From: Rhodococcus sp. IITR03
GTDB taxonomy: Bacteria > Actinomycetota > Actinomycetes > Mycobacteriales > Mycobacteriaceae
Direction of reading: 5' to 3'
Assembly: GCA_001017865.1 (NCBI GenBank)
Contig: LATQ01000239.1
Location: 1 to 18,860, forward strand
Length of the DNA stretch: 18,860 nucleotides
How positions within the stretch are numbered: the stretch's first letter is position 1; each line of letters opens with the position of its first letter. The notes below the pieces were generated by a model. The model did not search any database, had not been told where the DNA came from, and was given only the letters and a program-made list of their open reading frames with translations. Shown here one piece after another: positions 9,876 through 17,798 of the stretch. The position numbers and the translations under genes were made by a program.

Positions 9876-9903
9876 TGCCCGCATTCCTTCCGGAATGCGG
9901 GCA
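9876..9903 (-). terminator. Hairpin terminator of GntR1
   Basis: A perfect 12-bp stem, tgcccgcattcc (9876-9887) with ggaatgcgggca (9892-9903), around a TTCC loop (plus-strand reading). It begins 20 bases after the GntR1 stop. On the minus strand it is followed by TTTCCGC, a short T tract, which is common for actinobacterial terminators. It should insulate GntR1 from cassette A. Confidence 0.8.
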
Positions 9904-9922
9904 CGTCCTCCCGAGTCGATCG

Positions 9923-10684
9923 TCAGGTGCGCGTCACTGCCTCCACCCGTTCGGGTGCCGTGCCGAGCGGGAAGGACACGCGATCGGCCCGGTAGTACGA
10001 GAAGGTGTACTCCTGCACGGTCCCCTCCACATCGCGCAGGAGCTGTTCGCGCATGAGTACGGGGGAACCCTCGCGCAGGCCGAGTACGCGGGCGGTGTCC
10101 GTGTCGCAGGCGACGGCGTCGATCACGGTGTCCACCTTGCCCAACGGGACGCCGTAGACCAGTGCGAAGGCGTCGGCGAGACTCGGGCAGCGTTGCCACA
10201 CCTTGGGCTGCTCGTACCGCTCGCGGTAGTAGGCCATTCGCACCCCCAACGGTTCCACGCCGGAACTCGTCACGTGTTCGAAGACGTGCTCGACGAGTCC
10301 CACACGGGTGTCGTGGGTTCCGAGACGCGTCCTGATGGACGGCCCCGACGGCACCACGCGATTGTCGGTCTGCCGCACCGCGAAACCGGGCGGGGTGTGC
10401 CACGGCAGGATGTCGTCGACGGGGACCTGGAAATACTCCTGCCGCACACGGGTTCCCGTACGCCGGCGCCGTTCCACCAGTCCGTCGGCCGCGAGTTGCT
10501 GGAGTGCCTCCCGGACCCGGGCCCGCGGAATACCCATGGTCTTGACGAGGCGGTCCTCGACGAGTTGTTCGTCGTCGACGAGAAAACCCGACCGGATCAA
10601 CGATCGGATCAAGCCGTATGCGCGGCGTGTCTGATTCGTCGAACCTCGCACTGATGAATCGTCGCGACGCATGTCCTGCTGCAC
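9923..10684 (-). CDS. GntR1: GntR-family regulator with UTRA ligand domain (HutC subfamily)
   Basis: 253 aa, intact. The winged helix occupies about residues 20-80: LVEDRLVKTMGIPRARVREALQ is the recognition region, followed by ADGLVERRRRTGTRV. The C-terminal half (about 95-248) is a UTRA domain, a chorismate-lyase fold that binds small molecules: LREGSPVLMREQLLRDVEGTV, then FSYYRADRVSFPLG, which is the characteristic exit motif. Start is GTG at 10684 with GGAGG 4 bases upstream; ATG at 10672 is an alternative. Its own upstream region holds an AT-rich TATAAA overlapped by a palindrome, which suggests autoregulation. The regulated genes are probably cassette A directly downstream and possibly cassette B. 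The inducer is unknown. Confidence 0.92.
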   Translation of the reverse strand: MQQDMRRDDSSVRGSTNQTRRAYGLIRSLIRSGFLVDDEQLVEDRLVKTMGIPRARVREALQQLAADGLVERRRRTGTRVRQEYFQVPVDDILPWHTPPGFAVRQTDNRVVPSGPSIRTRLGTHDTRVGLVEHVFEHVTSSGVEPLGVRMAYYRERYEQPKVWQRCPSLADAFALVYGVPLGKVDTVIDAVACDTDTARVLGLREGSPVLMREQLLRDVEGTVQEYTFSYYRADRVSFPLGTAPERVEAVTRT

Positions 10685-10792
10685 TGTGCCTCCTGGAACA
10701 CCGACCGGACTCCACGCCGGTCATGGGTCGTTTATATCCCATCGGCGTTTCGAAATCGTTACGAGGACAATCCCACTCGACTCCGATGTCTC
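10685..10792 (-). promoter_or_regulatory. Candidate GntR1 promoter and operator
   Basis: 108 bases between the two regulators. On the minus strand TATAAA (10736-10731) is the best -10 candidate in the window. It lies inside the inverted repeat ATGGG-N10-CCCAT (10723-10742) and next to GACCGG-N8-CCGGTC (10703-10722). TTTCGAAA (10748-10755), overlapping CGAAATCG (10751-10758), lies just upstream and repeats the CGATTTCG core found upstream of SBP1. A clear -35 was not found. Autoregulation is inferred. Confidence 0.45.
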
Positions 10793-11613
10793 TCAGCGCA
10801 GGGGGTGGTGTCGCTCCGGGTCCTGCCCGCCGGTCGCGTGCAGGTGCGGAGAAGCAACCGCGGCGGTCGACGGGCGCCCGTGGACGAAGGTGACACGGTC
10901 GGCGCGGTAGTGATCGAATGCGATCTGGATGGGGCGCTCGTGGGAGTCGTAGAAGGTCTGGTTGCGTACGACGACCGCGGAACCCTCGGCGATCCCGAGG
11001 ATCCGGGCGGTGCGCGCGTCGGCGGTCGTCGCTCCGATCGAGGTGTCGATCCGGGACACGGTGCGTCCGAAGAACCGGGCGGCGACCTCGCTCATCGCCG
11101 CGCGCCCGTCGTAGCTCACCGCTTCGAAGGACGCCCGGAAGTACGCCGTGCGGATACCGATCACGGTGCCGTGCAGCACGAACGTGTTCTCCACCATCCG
11201 CAGGCGACGATCCGAGGTCGACAGCCGGGTCCTGAGCAGTGAGGTGCTGGGAACCGTGCGCTGTTCGGTGATGACGATGTCCATCTCGTCCGGCGGTCCG
11301 TCGGCGAGACGGATGTCCTCCAACGCGATCCGCACTCCCGTGTTCACCACGATCGTGCCGCTGCGCGGATGCCGTTCGACGACTCCCTCGTCCGCCAGTT
11401 TCCGGAGTGCCTCACGGACGGCGGTGCGGCTCGCGTCGAGGTGGGCGATCAACTGGTCCTCGACGAGCACCTGGTCCTCGGCGTAGATGCGTGGTGCACC
11501 GAGGCCAGCAGCATGTCGTGCACGCGCCGCGAGAGGGTGTTGCGGTTGCCGGCCGAGCCACCCACCGCGCGGGGATGCGTGGCTCGCTCTCTCATGATGA
11601 CGTTCTCTCTCAT
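10793..11613 (-). CDS. GntR2: GntR-family regulator with UTRA ligand domain (one frameshift)
   Basis: Repaired length is 273 aa from ATG at 11613, or 267 aa from ATG at 11595; the upstream one has GGAGA about 9 bases away and was preferred. The winged helix is LVEDQLIAHLDASRTAVREA followed by LRKLADEGVVERHPRSGTIV. The UTRA half includes AEGSAVVVRNQTFYDSHERP and AFDHYRADRVTFVHGRP, parallel to FSYYRADRVSFPLG in GntR1, so the two are paralogues that differ in ligand pocket. One base is missing near 11500; restoring it joins the N-terminal segment SRRVHDMLLAS to GAPRIYAEDQVLVED. It lies after the LLM4 terminator and before GntR1 in the same direction. No -10/-35 was recognised ahead of it, so low read-through from cassette B may be its source. 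Confidence 0.86.
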
Positions 11614-11663
11614 ACTTCTCGGTCTCCGGAAATTACGGGCCGGTGGACAGCGGAGGTGCCGAA

Positions 11664-11706
11664 ACCGGTCGAGGACCGCATCGGGTGGATGCGGTCCTCG
11701 ACCGGT
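11664..11706 (-). terminator. Strong bidirectional-looking hairpin terminator after LLM4
   Basis: A perfect 19-bp stem: the arm at 11664-11682 is the exact reverse complement of 11688-11706, with a 5-base loop (gggtg). It starts 9 bases after the LLM4 stop. On the minus strand it is followed by TTTCGGC, a short T tract. This is the strongest structure in the window and marks the 3' end of the cassette B transcript. Confidence 0.88.
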
Positions 11707-11715
11707 GCCACCGGA

Positions 11716-13049
11716 TCAGAACTCGTGGATGTTCTCGTTCAAGGTCGTGTAGGTGTATCCGTCGCGGATCGCTCCGCGACGCTTCAGTGCGGGGGCGAGT
11801 CCGTCGGCGATCTCCGCGATGCTGTGGCGGGTCATCGGCGAGTACAGCAGGAAGCCGTCACCCCCGACCTCGTCCATGATCTCCTCCATCTTCGCGGCCA
11901 CGGTGTCTGGGCTGCCGACGAGACCGAGGTCGGTGATCTGGAACGACTCGGCCGCGACCTGCCGCAGGGTCTTGCCCTCGGTGTCCTGGAAGAGGTTGGC
12001 GATCGAGGAGCGCTCACCGTTGCCCTTGGACAGGTCGATGTCGGCGACCGGAGTGTCGAGGTCGATCGCACCGAAGTCGATGCGCCCGCCGCTCGTGTAG
12101 CTCATGTTCCAGAGGTTGTACTCCACCGCGGCATCGGTGTACCGGTACCGGCGCAGCGCCTCGGCCTTCTCCCGCGCCTCGGCGTCCGTGGGGGCAACGA
12201 TCGGGGTGGCGAGGAACAGCAGTTTGATGTCGCTCGGCTTGCGGCCGTGGGTGATCATCCTGCGGTGGATGTCGTCCCGGTAGGCCTTCATGTCCTCGAC
12301 GGTCTTGCACATCGCCATCTGCGTGTCGCCGTGGCGGGCGGCGAGCTCGCGGCCCGGCACCGAACCGCCGGCCGAGACGACGGGAATGTCGCGCTGCGGG
12401 CCGGGGATCGTGTTGAGGGGGCCGCGCGAACGGAAGTATTTGCCCTCGAAGTTGATGGGGTGGACCTTGGTGTGGTCGGCGTAGATGCCGTTCACGTCGT
12501 CGGCGACCACGGCGTCGACATCCCAGGAGTGCTGGAGCTGCTTGACGACGTCGACCCACTCCTCGGCCATCCGGTACCGCTCGTCGTGGTCGAAATGTTG
12601 CGCGAAGCCGAAGTTCTGGGCCACGCGGTCGGTCACCGAGGTGACGACGTTCATGCCCACCCGGCCCTCGGTGAGGTGGTCGAGCGTGGTGTAGAGGCGG
12701 GCGGCGAGATAGGGGTGGTACTGGATCGTCGAGACGGTGGGAACGATGCCGATGTGCTTGGTGCGCTGGGTCATCAGCGGCACGAGGGGCATCGGATCGT
12801 TCTTCGGTGCCATGAAGCCCCGTCGGAGCGACACCTCCGCGGAACCGTTGTAGCTGTCCTCGACCATCGCGGTGTCCTCGATGAGGATGTAGTCGAAGCA
12901 GGCGCGCTCGAGCGAGGCCGCGAGATCGACGTACAGGTCCGGCTTCATCCAGTCCCGCATGTTCGCGCCGGTGTACACACCGTCGCCGCCGGCCGGGTTC
13001 CAGGCTGGATGCCGAAGCCGCTTCCGAGAAACCATCCGAGATGAAACAT
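11716..13049 (-). CDS. LLM4: FMNH2-dependent monooxygenase, NtaA/SnaA/DszA family (one frameshift)
   Basis: Repaired length is 444 aa. The N terminus is MFHLGWFLGSGFGIQPWNP, followed by MKPDLYVDLAASLERACFDY, ILIEDTAMVEDSYNGSAEV, LTEGRVGMNVVTSVTDRVAQ, HSWDVDAVVADDVNGIYADH, KVHPINFEGKYFRSRGPLNT, VVSAGGSVPGRELAARHGD and VGGDGFLLYSP. Two substitutions stand out: GWNIVTS is GMNVVTS, and the usual QAGGS is SAGGS. One base is missing near 13003 (CAGCC|TGG); restoring it joins the start to the main frame. Start ATG at 13049 has AAGGCGG about 7 bases upstream. It belongs to cassette B, with a 238-base leader holding a long hairpin. No flavin reductase is in this cassette, so FMNH2 presumably comes from the two reductases of cassette A. 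Substrate unknown. Confidence 0.9.
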
Positions 13050-13287
13050 GTCTTCCGCCTTTTCTTTCCGAAACTGGGTGACCGCATGTTCGCGGTGGCG
13101 TGTGAAGTGTCGTCGGCGAGCGGCGGCGATTCGGTTCCGTAGCGGTAACGCGCGCGTTGCGCGAGTCCTCGGAGCGGGGTTCCGGAGCGTTCGTCCTGAT
13201 ACGGGACGAGTGCCCCGCCGTGTTGCGCAAGCGTGACAGCCGCGCAACACGACGAGGCACTCGCATTCGACGATCTCGCGGCCCGCC
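13050..13287 (-). promoter_or_regulatory. Leader/spacer between permease2 and LLM4
   Basis: 238 bases without a gene. It holds the long hairpin at 13207-13263, a directly repeated cggagcg (two copies 13 bases apart near 13170-13190), and a 12-bp perfect palindrome AACGCGCGCGTT (13147-13158), about 98 bases upstream of the LLM4 start. The palindrome could be a GntR half-site pair. No clear -10/-35 was seen. The region may carry an LLM4 promoter in addition to read-through from the importer genes. Confidence 0.45.
13207..13263 (-). other. Long stem-loop after permease2 (22-bp stem with two G-U pairs)
   Basis: Arm 13207-13228 pairs with 13242-13263 around a 13-base loop. Twenty positions are Watson-Crick; the other two are G-U wobble pairs only in the minus-strand RNA and would be A-C mismatches in the plus-strand RNA. 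This points to function in the minus-strand transcript. It begins 24 bases after the permease2 stop. There is no T tract, so partial termination, RNase processing or 3'-end protection of the importer mRNA is likely. Confidence 0.75.
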
Positions 13288-14317
13288 TCAGCGTGTGGAG
13301 CGTGACGCCGTGCGACGTCGTACCGCCCCGGACAGCGCGACCGCGACCACCAGTGCGCCACCGTAGAACAACTGCTGGACGAAGCTGGCGACACCGAGCA
13401 TCTGCAGTCCGACCACCCCGGCGACGAGGAAGTACACCGCGACCAGCGTGCCGAAGGCGTTGAAGCGCCCAGGGACGATCGCAGTGGCACCGAGGAAGGC
13501 AGCTGCGAAGGCGGGCAGCATGAACGACTGGCCCGAGGACGGGTCGGCACCACCGAGCATGCCGGCGTAGACGATGCCGGCCAGAGCCGCGACGAGCGCG
13601 GAGGTGACGAGCGCACCCCGCGGATGCGGTCGACGTGCAGGCCGCTGAGCCGGGCCACCTGGCGCCGCGCCCGACGAAGAGCAGGCGGCGTCCGATCGGG
13701 GTGTACTGGAAGACCACCGCCATGATCAGCACCAGGGCGAGGGCGTAGTAGAACTGCAGCGACACCCCGAAGATACGGGTGCCGATGGTAGCGTCGACGA
13801 GCGCGGAGTCGACGCCGGTGACCGAGGTCGAGTCGGAGATCCACTGCACCACACCGAGGACGACGGTTCCGCTGCCGAGGGTCGCGATGAACGAATCGAT
13901 CTGCAATCGCACGACCAGCAGTGCGTTGATCAGGCCGACGACGAGGCACGCGAGCACGGCGACGGCGATGGCCGACAGCAGCGACCAGCCGTGTTGCACG
14001 TTCAGTACCGCGATCGTCATGGCTGCCAGCGACATCGTCGACACGGCCGACAGGTCGAACTCGCCCGCGGTGAGCGGAACGATGAGCCCCAGGGCCAGGA
14101 CGAGCAGGACGGCCTGGGAGCCGAGGATGTTCTGCAGGTTGTTGGCGGTCGGGTAGGTCTCGGGTCGCAGGGCACTGAACACGACGATGACGGCGATCAG
14201 TGCCAGGACGAGCGCGTACTTCTCGAACAGCGGACCGAGAGAGCGACGGGGGCGCGCGGGATCCGGTTCGGTAGATGCGGTTTTCGCGGTGGTGCTCTTG
14301 TCGATGGTGACGGACAT
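13288..14317 (-). CDS. Permease2: CUT2 (RbsC-type) ABC transporter membrane subunit (two frameshifts)
   Basis: Repaired length is 343 aa. After a charged N terminus (RPRRSLGPLFEKY) come hydrophobic segments ALVLALIAVIVVFSAL, VLLVLALGLIVPLTAGEFD (GEFDLS motif), LLSAIAVAVLACLVVGLINA, ALALVLIMAVVFQYTPIGRR, and, after the breaks, LPAFAAAFLGATAIVPGRFN and VAVYFLVAGVVGLQMLGVAS. The coupling loop becomes QVARLSGLHVDRIR once a base is restored near 13665; a second base is missing near 13617. Start ATG at 14317 overlaps the ATPase2 stop (TGATG) with AGGAAG upstream. It has the same architecture as permease1 but is clearly divergent, so the two importers probably take different solutes or variants. Confidence 0.86.
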
Positions 14318-15853
14318 CAGGCGATCACTTCCTGTCGGGTCAGACCGAGAACACTGTCCGAGATGTGATGCTTGGAGAGGTTGTCGCCGGTGAGTTCGGC
14401 GACGACGTGCCCGTGGGAGAAGACGAGGACACGGTCGCACAGGACCGACAACTGCTCGTAGTCGGAGCTGGCGACGACGATGCCCGCTCCCCCACGCGCG
14501 GTCTCCCGCAACATCTCGAAGATGCGGCGCGGGCACCGATGTCCACACCCTGGGTGGGTTCGGCGAGGAGCACCAGTACCGGGTCGGTCTGGAGCCACTT
14601 GCCGAGCAGAGCCTTCTGCTGGTTGCCGCCGGACAGCGACCCGTAGACGGCCTGCGGGTCCCGTGGCCGGACGTCGCAGTGCTCGGCGAGCGCGGTCGCG
14701 ATGTCCTTCAGCGCTCGCGGTTTGACGAAGCCTGTACCGAGCACGGCAGGGTGACGTTCTCGGCGACGGTCAGTTCGGGTGCGCTGCCTTCGACCTTGCG
14801 GTCCGGCGGCACGTAGACGACCTTGCGGGCCAGCGCGTCGATCGGTGTCATCGCGGGCAGTTCCACGCTGTCGTCGCCGACCGTCAGCCGCCCGCCACGA
14901 GCCTGCCGCGCCCCGTACAGGGCGGGCAGCACGTCGTCGTAGCCCGAACCGGCGATGCCGGTGAGTCCGACGACCTCCCCGGGCCGGACGTCGAACCCGA
15001 CGCCGTCGACGGTGGTGGTCTCGAGGTCCTCGATCCGGGCGAGGGCCGGAACGTCCTCGAAGTAGCGGACGGGCCCGGCGACACGCGGGTCGGCGGAGTC
15101 GAGACTGCGTCCGACGATGAGGTCGATGAGCGAGGTCGCGGTGAGGTCGCGGGTGCGGTGCGTGCCCTGCGACACCCCGTCGCGCAGCACGGTGACGCGG
15201 TCGGTGTGGTCGAGCACCTCGTCGAGATCGTGGGAGACGAACAGGACGGCGGCTTTCTTGTCGGCGACGATCTCGCGGACGACGGCGAACAGCAGGTCGG
15301 TGCCCTCGCGGGGCAGGAAGACCGTGGGCTCGTCGAGCACGAGCAGGGTGCGGCGCTCCCCCAGTTCCTCGGTCGCCCGCAGGATCGCGAGGAGGGCGCG
15401 TTCGGTCTCGTTCAGGCTCGACACCGGTGCCTCGGGGTCGATGTGGAGTCCGAAGCGCTCGAACAGTGTTCGGGCGGTGCGCTTCTCGCGACGCCACGAG
15501 ATCCACGGCCTCGATGCGGCCACGACCGGTCCGACGCGGAGGTTCTCGACCACCGACAGATCGGGCACGAGGGCGAGGTCCTGGTGGACGAAGCTGATGC
15601 CGAGGTCGCGGAATCCGCCGGCCGGGACCGGCAGTGTCACGTCCCTGCCGCGCACCTGCAGCGCGGCACCGGGATCGGGAGCATGGAAGCCGGCGAGGAC
15701 CTTGATGAGCGTGGACTTGCCGGAACCGTTCTCCCCCAGCAGACCGTGCACCTCACCGGCGTGGATCGTCAGGCCGACCTTCTTCAGCACCGTGTGCTCA
15801 CCGAAGGTCTTGGACAGACCGACGATGTTGACGATGGGATCAGGACTGCTCAC
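14317..15853 (-). CDS. ATPase2: CUT2 (RbsA/MglA-type) ABC importer ATPase (two frameshifts)
   Basis: Repaired length is 512 aa from GTG at 15853, whose GTGA overlaps the expected SBP2 stop. NBD1: Walker [12 protein letters not shown] loop FVHQDLA, Walker [14 protein letters not shown] loop FVSHDLDEV; its signature is the degenerate [19 protein letters not shown]2: no Walker A ([12 protein letters not shown]), intact [15 protein letters not shown] signature, and a Walker B reading [13 protein letters not shown], in which the Mg-binding Asp is Ala. The competent site therefore combines NBD1 Walker motifs with the NBD2 signature, and the Ala lies in the silent site. Bases are missing near 14744 and 14533. 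As printed, the frame runs on from SBP2 without a stop, which I regard as an error in the G run at 15857-15861. It partners permease2. Confidence 0.87.
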
Positions 15854-17016
15854 TGGCCCCCACAGTGCTTCGTAACCGGTGACGTAGGCCGTGCCGTAGC
15901 CCTTGTCGGGCTGCGGCGGGGTGCCGGTCTCGTCGATGTTCTCGGCAGTGATGAGCTTGAGCGGGGTTTCCTGTGCGCCGTTGGGGACGGGGTCGTAGCC
16001 GAGCAGGAGGCGACCGGCCTGGTCCATCGTCGCCCACGCGAGCCACGGGATGGATTCACCGACGTTCATGGTGACGATGCCGTCGTCCTGCTGGATCTTG
16101 AGGACTGCGGGGGTGCCGTTCACCGAAGAGATCTCGACCTGGCCGGTCTTACCCGCGGCCTTGATGCCCGACTGGGCGTAGAGCGACATCGAGTCGTAGA
16201 TGGGCAGAATGAAGTTGATGTTCGGGTCGGCAGAGAGTGCGGACTGCACCTCGGACTGGATCTTGGTGGCCCACTCCGTGACCGGGACGTTGACGATCTT
16301 GTAGGTGCACTGCGGGCAGTATTGCGCGATCTCGTCCTCCATCGCGGCCACCTCGGCCTTGGCCGGGGGAACCTCGTTGGAGGTGATGATCAGCGCGTTG
16401 CCCTCGCCTTCGGTGCGGTCGATCATCCAGTCGACGGTGAGCCGGTTGGCCTCGGACAGCGGGGCGTCGGTGGTGGCGTCGATCAGTCCTTCGAGGTCGG
16501 CGGGTACCGGTTCGCCGCGCAGGATGGTGTGGGTGAGCAGAACGGGAATTCCGGCAGCATCGGCTTTCTCGAGCGCCGGCTTGATGAGGGACGCGTCGAC
16601 ACCCTGCGACAGGATGATGAGGTCGACCTTCTGGTTCACGGCCTGTTCGACACCGGTCGCCCACTGGGCGGGCTGACCCTGGTTCGTGTACTCGATCCAG
16701 GTGGCTCCGTAGCGTTCCGCGACCTTCTTCGATTCCTCGTCGACGGCGACGTTGTACGGATTCTCGCTGTTGGTGGGGATCGCGAAGATCGTCTTGCCGG
16801 CGATGTCCTTCATCGGGAACGGCTCGGCTTCGAGCGTGAACTCCGGGTCCGCCTCGTACAGGGCGAGCTGAGCGCGGGCGTACTCGATTCCGGCGGTGAC
16901 GTCGCGTCGGACACGTCGCCGCCACCCGAGCCGCCGCTGCTGCATGAGGTGAGACCGAAGACAGCCGAGAAGGCGAGCGCGGCGATCGCGGCGCGGCCGG
17001 GAAGGGAATGACGCAT
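15850..17016 (-). CDS. SBP2: lipoprotein solute-binding protein of CUT2 importer (frameshift near N terminus)
   Basis: Repaired length is about 388 aa. The signal peptide MRHSLPGRAAIAALAFSAVF leads to lipobox LTSC followed by a Ser/Gly-rich linker (SSGGSGGG), so it is an exported lipoprotein. The Peripla_BP_4 body reads KTIFAIPTNSENPYNVAVD, AVNQKVDLIILSQGVDASLI, EKADAAGIPVLLTHTILRG, TVDWMIDRTEGEGNALIITS, QYCPQCTYKIVNVPV and PNINFILPIYDSMSLY, ending in YVTGYEALWG. One base is missing near 16902. At the 3' end the run of five G (plus-strand C, 15857-15861) destroys the stop; changing it by one base fewer or two more gives a TGA at 15850-15852 that overlaps ATPase2. Start ATG at 17016 has AGGAGA 4 bases upstream. 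The CPQCT motif matches CPDCT in SBP1 at the same place. Confidence 0.87.
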
Positions 17017-17148
17017 GGATTCTCCTGGGGGATGAGGAGTGTGCCGAAGAAGAAGCGGCCGCGTCGTTGCGGGACCGGCTGGTGAAGGCGATGACTTCGA
17101 ATGTATCCGCAGCGTGTTGCGTGCGGCGACATCCTTGGTTCGATCGTG
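17017..17148 (-). other. Spacer between isochorismatase-type gene and SBP2
   Basis: 132 bases without a gene. A 10-base direct repeat ttgcgtgcgg is present at 17117-17126 and 17153-17162, the second copy covering the last codons of the hydrolase gene. A weak TACATT box on the minus strand lies in between but lacks a good -35. An internal promoter for the importer is possible but not shown. Confidence 0.35.
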
Positions 17149-17798
17149 TTAATTGCGTGCGGAAATCGTCTTCAGGTACTCCCGTGCCCGGGCGAGCGGC
17201 CACACCTCCGCCATCTTCTGCTGCATGTCGAACAGGTTCGACGAATGGATCGCCGGATCACGATCCCCCACAGCGTCTTCCACGACGATCGGAACGAAAC
17301 CGTGCTGCATCGCATCCAGCGTCGTCGCGCGGACGCAACCGCTGGTGGACAACCCGGCGATGAGCACGGTGTCCACGCCGAGTGACGTGAGGTGCGAATT
17401 GAGAGTGGTCCCGAAGAACGCACTCGGATACTTCTTCGTCACCAACATTTCCGCGCACGTCGGTTCGAGACCCTCGATCAACTCTCCGTACGGACTGCCT
17501 TCGCAGAACGCGACGAGAGTGCCCGACTTCTTGAAGAACACCCCGGCGTCGGCACCGTCGGCACGCAGACGAACCTCGGTGATCACCACCGGGATTCCGG
17601 CTTCGCGCGCAGAAGTGAGCAGGGTGCGCATCGCCTCGACGTTCTCCTCGACCCTGCGTACAACGGGCAGTCGGGATCGATGTAGGCACGGGCGGGATCG
17701 ACGACGACCAGTGCGGGACGGGTTCCGGGCTGGAGCTCCTGCCCGAAACCGGCGCGGGCGTAGTCGGCGGCCTGTTCTGCACGATCGACGATGGTCAT
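17149..17798 (-). CDS. Isochorismatase-family amidohydrolase (N-carbamoylsarcosine/maleamate amidase-like), one frameshift
   Basis: Repaired length is 216 aa. The N terminus ARAGFGQELQPGTRPALVVV is followed by DPARAYIDPDCPLYAG, with the catalytic Asp; then VTKKYPSAFFGTTLNSHL with the catalytic Lys; then AGLSTSGCVRATTLDAMQHG with the nucleophilic Cys, preceded by the usual GxxTSxCVRAT. The D-K-C triad is therefore complete. This pattern fits the branch that hydrolyses amide, ureido or carbamoyl bonds (N-carbamoylsarcosine amidase, maleamate amidohydrolase NicF, RutB) rather than isochorismate. One base is missing near 17652; restoring it joins LYAG to VEENVEAMRTLLTSAREAG. Start ATG at 17798 has AAGGAG 5 bases upstream and overlaps the exporter stop (ATGA). 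It probably releases ammonia or CO2 from a compound handled by this operon. Confidence 0.88.

Larger units (their letters stand above)
9571..9922 (-). promoter_or_regulatory. Control region of cassette A (upstream of SBP1)
   Basis: 352 bases without a gene, between the GntR1 stop and SBP1 start. On the minus strand TTGACT (9680-9675) resembles a -35 box, though no good -10 follows at 17-18 bases. Directly upstream lie two near-identical direct repeats (9686-9700 and 9719-9733), and an inverted repeat tcgacgc-N6-gcgtcga (9705-9724) overlaps the second. The distal end holds the GntR1 terminator (9876-9903). The clustering of repeats makes this the best candidate operator region for one of the two UTRA regulators. 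The remaining bases show nothing recognisable. Confidence 0.5.

Noticed and set aside
11407..13044. 545-residue plus-strand open frame
   Set aside because: Mirror of LLM4; no recognisable domain, no ribosome site, and composition typical of antisense frames.
13207..13263. Inverted repeats as the ends of a small mobile element
   Set aside because: The arms are only 13 bases apart with no gene between and no target duplication; an RNA hairpin fits better.
12014..14548. 844-residue minus-strand open frame
   Set aside because: It joins real permease2 residues to out-of-frame LLM4 and ATPase2 sequence; the parts are better explained by single missing bases.
15158..17011. 617-residue plus-strand open frame
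   Set aside because: Mirror of SBP2 and ATPase2 without motifs; the minus-strand genes explain the region.
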